Positions 61,069 through 64,000 of a stretch of 64,000 nt of DNA are shown piece after piece. Position 1 is the first letter of the stretch. The number at the start of each line of letters is the position of its first letter. This DNA is from Flavobacterium sp. ALJ2 (GTDB lineage Bacteria > Bacteroidota > Bacteroidia > Flavobacteriales > Flavobacteriaceae). The notes beneath the pieces were generated by a model. That model saw nothing but the letters and a program-made list of their open reading frames with translations. It had not been told where the DNA came from and ran no database searches. The DNA is taken from NCBI RefSeq assembly GCF_015594725.1, contig NZ_JADNRC010000009.1, positions 62,001 through 126,000 of the forward strand, read 5' to 3'. The position numbers were made by a program, and so were the translations under genes.

Positions 61069-62304
61069 ATGAAAAATCAAAGTGTAAAAAGTAATATTGA
61101 CTGGATAAGTGTAATCATCTATATCGCATTAGTGGTAATGGGATGGTTAAACATATACTCTTCTTCCCTATCCTCTACAGATGGTACTTATGAGAAACAG
61201 TTAATTTTTATTTTACTAACGATTCCTTTAATTTTCATCGTTCTATTTGTCGATGGTAAATTCTATGAAAAATATGCCAGTATCATTTTTGGCGTTGCTT
61301 TATTATCACTCGTTGGATTATTCTTTTTCGGAAAAACTATCGCAGGACAACGTTGTTGGTATGCAATTGGAAGTTTTACATTACAACCTTCAGAGTTTAC
61401 AAAATCGGCTACCGCATTAGCTTTAGCAAAATACCTAAGTGATACACAAGTAAGTCTTAAAGATGTAAATAGACAAGTACAGGCGCTTGCAATTGTATTT
61501 TTGCCTGTATTGTTAATTCTTCCACAACCAGACCCTGGAAGTGCCCTAATATACTGTATCTTTTTACTTGTTTTGTATCGTGAAGGACTCCCTTCTTGGT
61601 ATATATGGACTGGCTTTATTGCAATAACACTATTTGTATTAACACTCGTTCTGGAACCAGAATACGTAATACTCATATCGCTATTGATACTAATAATTAT
61701 GCATTTTAAAGGTAGAACTGTTGATAGAAATCTAATTCTAAGTACTATTTTATTAGCCATTATATCTGGATTCGTACTATCTGTAGATTATGTTTTTGAC
61801 AACGTTTTTAAACAACATCACCGAGATCGCTTTAATATTTTACTAGGAAAAACAGTCGATATGAAAGGGATTGGATATAACACCAATCAATCTGAAATTG
61901 CTATTGGATCTGGTGGTTGGATAGGAAAAGGTTTTCTGGAAGGCACTCAAACTAAAGGAGGCTTTGTACCTGAGCAACATACCGATTATATCTTTACCAC
62001 TGTAGGCGAAGAATGGGGATTTGCAGGTTCTGTTGTCGTTATTGGATTATTTGTTGGGCTATTCTTAAGGGTTATTTATTTAGCCGAAAGGCAAAAAACA
62101 AAGTTTAGCCGCGTATATGGATATTGTGTTGCTAGTATTTTGTTTATCCACTTTTTTGTGAATATTGCTATGGTAATTGGTATTTTCCCTACTATTGGAG
62201 TCCCTCTTCCTTTCTTCTCCTATGGAGGTTCTGGCTTATGGGGATTCACTATTTTGCTCTTTATTTTCCTGAAAATGGATGCTAATAAAGTAAATGAGTG
62301 GTAG
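61069..62304 (+). CDS. rodA: RodA peptidoglycan glycosyltransferase (SEDS family)
   Basis: This 411-residue membrane protein with about ten helices carries GQRCWYAIGSFTLQPSEFTKSATALALAKYL and LPQPDPGSALIYCIFLLVLYREG. Near the end are SEIAIGSGGWIGKGFLEGTQTKGGFVPEQHTDYIFTTVGEEWGF and IGVPLPFFSYGGSGLWGF. These are SEDS hallmarks, including the catalytic Asp region in WxD-type loops. It partners PBP2. Confidence 0.97.
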   Translation: MKNQSVKSNIDWISVIIYIALVVMGWLNIYSSSLSSTDGTYEKQLIFILLTIPLIFIVLFVDGKFYEKYASIIFGVALLSLVGLFFFGKTIAGQRCWYAIGSFTLQPSEFTKSATALALAKYLSDTQVSLKDVNRQVQALAIVFLPVLLILPQPDPGSALIYCIFLLVLYREGLPSWYIWTGFIAITLFVLTLVLEPEYVILISLLILIIMHFKGRTVDRNLILSTILLAIISGFVLSVDYVFDNVFKQHHRDRFNILLGKTVDMKGIGYNTNQSEIAIGSGGWIGKGFLEGTQTKGGFVPEQHTDYIFTTVGEEWGFAGSVVVIGLFVGLFLRVIYLAERQKTKFSRVYGYCVASILFIHFFVNIAMVIGIFPTIGVPLPFFSYGGSGLWGFTILLFIFLKMDANKVNEW

Positions 62305-62320
62305 TTTTAATCTCGCTAAA

Positions 62321-63139
62321 CTAAAAAAACCAAGATTTATAATTTGTATTTTTCTCTAACTCCTCTTCGATTTTATCATCTAAATGAGGAAAGAAATCTA
62401 TGCCTGTAAGTTTTTCGATACTATCTACTGAAACTACAAAGTCATACAAAGGTCTTTCACTTTTTTCATTCGGAATCAAAAAAGCAATCATTTTAAATTC
62501 TCCATTAGTCTCATCTAAGACTACTTTATAAAAATATTTAGGCACTAGCACTTTTTCTTTTCCAATAGTAACACTAGCATCCGTAAGTACTCCACCAGTT
62601 ACAACATAAATCCCATCATACTCTACAGCCCAATAGCGTACTTTCTGCTCTAATCTATTCCAGATTCCATCATTAAATTCATGCACTTGGGGTGAAATAT
62701 TCGAAGTCAAAAAAGTATCTTCATATGCTTTTTTATCAAACTCCATATCTCCAGCCGGGCAAAGATGTCCTTTATCATAGCCAGATTGTTTGTAATTTCG
62801 CCAATCTGCAGAACCAGTAGTTACTTTTGGGTCCTCATTAAAGTAAGGTCTCTTAAAATCATTATTCTTGATATAATTCTTCTTTAACTCATATGCTACC
62901 CATTCTGCCTGTTCAAACTTTTCATTATAAGAAAGTGTATAATAATCGTGTTTTACGATTTGATTAGTTGTAGAGGTAGGCAAGTAATCAAACTCAATAT
63001 TATCATCTTCATACAAGGCTACTTGCCCCTTTAAACTATCTTTTGTATTAGAATCAGAACTATTACTAAAATCTCTTTTACAAGAAAAGAGAAACATAAC
63101 AATAAAAATTACCAATAATCCTCTCTTTACAATCATCAT
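62321..63139 (-). CDS. DNA/RNA non-specific endonuclease, lipoprotein
   Basis: This 272-residue protein has a lipoprotein signal ending VMFLFSCKRD (Cys near residue 20). The NUC1-type catalytic motif is DKGHLCPAGDMEFD near residue 130, with Lys replacing the Arg of the classical DRGH. NISPQVHEFNDGIWNRLEQKVRYWA supplies the metal-binding Asn. VVTGGVLTD is also typical of the family. It should degrade extracellular or periplasmic nucleic acid. Confidence 0.93.
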   Translation of the reverse strand: MMIVKRGLLVIFIVMFLFSCKRDFSNSSDSNTKDSLKGQVALYEDDNIEFDYLPTSTTNQIVKHDYYTLSYNEKFEQAEWVAYELKKNYIKNNDFKRPYFNEDPKVTTGSADWRNYKQSGYDKGHLCPAGDMEFDKKAYEDTFLTSNISPQVHEFNDGIWNRLEQKVRYWAVEYDGIYVVTGGVLTDASVTIGKEKVLVPKYFYKVVLDETNGEFKMIAFLIPNEKSERPLYDFVVSVDSIEKLTGIDFFPHLDDKIEEELEKNTNYKSWFF

Positions 63140-63230
63140 AAAATTATTATTTTAAATCTAAATACTTTTACATTAAAATTAATTTCCTTGAAAACACATA
63201 TTCAAAGTTAACTAAAAAGATACCAATAAA

Positions 63231-63267
63231 AAATGCTCCAAGAATCATCATGATTTTTGGAGCATTT
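63231..63267 (-). terminator. Terminator after the tail-specific protease gene
   Basis: AAATGCTCCAAGAATCA and TGATTTTTGGAGCATTT pair with one wobble, and a T-run follows on the minus strand, about 40 bp past the stop. Confidence 0.82.
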
Positions 63268-63307
63268 AAATTATTGTTTAAAAAGTTTTACCTTTTTTTC
63301 TGACCTC

Positions 63308-64000
63308 TTATAATTTAGAAGCTAATTTATCTTTTTTTGATCTGGCAGGTACCGAATTTTGCCTAGCTGTACTTTGTGACTGCAAATCATCTAATACATT
63401 TAAAGCCTCTTCAACATATATGTCTTTAGATAATGCCTGATGCCAGCTTTCTCTTTTTTCTTTTAAAGAAGGATCTTTTACCATTTCTGCTATTTCATGC
63501 GGCAAAGATGTAAATTCTAGGTTATTTTTATAATCCGTAATTGGCTTATATTTTTTTACCTCAACTTCAACCTCAGTTTGAGCTTTTTTAAAATCAACAA
63601 TATTTAAACTATAGCTATTCTCTTTACTCTTAGTATCAATCCATTTTGCATTATCCTCTATCAATTTAAACTGAGGGTTTTGAGCAATTCGAGCTTTACT
63701 ATTTGCAATAGCTTGATTAAAATTTGAATTATTATTCCAAGTACTATACTCAGCTGGATCTATTTTATCCCATGGCATTGCATTATCAATGTCACGTTCA
63801 CCCATCTTTAAATATGCATAACGATCTGGCGTAACAATATCGCTACGTACACCTTCTAATTGAGTAGATCCTCCATTGATTCTATAAAACTTTTGAGTTG
63901 TAATTTTTAAAGCCCCAAAGTCTCCTAAATCACTACTACGAACAAATTGATTTAGATCGATAACGTTTTGAACGGTACCTTTTCCATAAGTTTGCTTGCT
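63308..64000 (-). CDS. prc: Tail-specific (C-terminal processing) protease Prc/Tsp, C-terminal part (cut by window edge)
   Basis: The open frame runs to the right edge, so only the last 230 residues are visible. The first of these read SKQTYGKGTVQNVIDLN, the end of the S41 protease core that follows the catalytic Ser/Lys region. GALKITTQKFYRINGGSTQLEGVRSDIVTPDRYAYLKMGERD is next, and then a long helical tail of the kind found C-terminal to Tsp-type S41 domains. In E. coli Prc trims lipoproteins and peptidoglycan hydrolases in the periplasm. Catalytic residues are outside the window. Confidence 0.85.
   Translation of the reverse strand, partial: SKQTYGKGTVQNVIDLNQFVRSSDLGDFGALKITTQKFYRINGGSTQLEGVRSDIVTPDRYAYLKMGERDIDNAMPWDKIDPAEYSTWNNNSNFNQAIANSKARIAQNPQFKLIEDNAKWIDTKSKENSYSLNIVDFKKAQTEVEVEVKKYKPITDYKNNLEFTSLPHEIAEMVKDPSLKEKRESWHQALSKDIYVEEALNVLDDLQSQSTARQNSVPARSKKDKLASKL

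Overview
The window looks like a chromosomal segment of a Flavobacterium-type member of the Bacteroidota. The DNA is AT-rich. Many starts are preceded by the Bacteroidota promoter form TTG-N18/21-TAnnTTTG, and Shine-Dalgarno sites are essentially absent. There are TonB-type outer-membrane receptors, a GLPGLI protein, a DUF5686 protein, a PorT homologue of the type IX secretion/gliding machinery and a TamL-type BamA/TamA protein. I see no rRNA, tRNA, CRISPR array or insertion sequence.

Region 1 to about 9.7 kb is sulfate assimilation. A leftward operon starts at a clear promoter (8215-8243) with a palindromic operator candidate (8183-8205). It runs TauE/SafE permease, APS reductase (cysH), ATP sulfurylase (cysD, cysN), a siroheme sulfite reductase fused to a HEPN domain, uroporphyrinogen-III methyltransferase, siroheme synthase and a ferredoxin-NADP reductase-like flavoprotein. 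A second TauE/SafE gene is divergent, and an Rrf2-family regulator sits beside it.

Region 9.8 to 26.2 kb is methionine and SAM metabolism: metZ, an OsmC protein, an ankyrin lipoprotein, thrA, metX, an extra homoserine dehydrogenase, metY, a TonB receptor and metK. It is densely packed with RNA-level control. There is a SAM-I (S-box) riboswitch before metX and a SAM-II-like aptamer with long inserted loops before metK. There are also four leader-ORF plus intrinsic-terminator modules, before metX (two in tandem), metY and the TonB receptor. The metY leader codes a 26-residue peptide with six Met and five Cys. In the metX-side L1 and metY leaders the same CCAAAAG at the end of the leader can pair with CTTTTGG in the 5' arm of the terminator, as in classical translation-coupled attenuation. 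Two paralogous small proteins of unknown function (67 and 62 aa, sharing a C-terminal NSLLFxMY...LFI signature) lie directly behind these two attenuators. This leader/attenuator/small-protein arrangement is the best candidate here for an undescribed system.

Region 26.2 to 43.2 kb holds an M28 peptidase, a deoxynucleoside kinase, a membrane pyrophosphatase with an unusual Cys-rich C-terminal extension, a soluble pyrophosphatase, a DNA glycosylase, a DUF5686 protein, pyruvate dehydrogenase E1 beta, a decayed small secreted-protein gene, a GLPGLI/TonB-like outer-membrane pair and both ETF subunits. Region 43.3 to 53.4 kb holds a bifunctional nuclease, thyA, folA, ubiE, porT, an rRNA methyltransferase, tamL, fructose-bisphosphate aldolase and accD. 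Region 53.6 to 64 kb holds a lone ABC permease, purH, the elongasome cluster mreB-mreC-mreD-mrdA-rodA, a lipoprotein endonuclease and the C-terminal part of a tail-specific protease cut by the window edge.

All calls come from reading the sequence and knowledge of protein and RNA families. No searches or folding programs were run.
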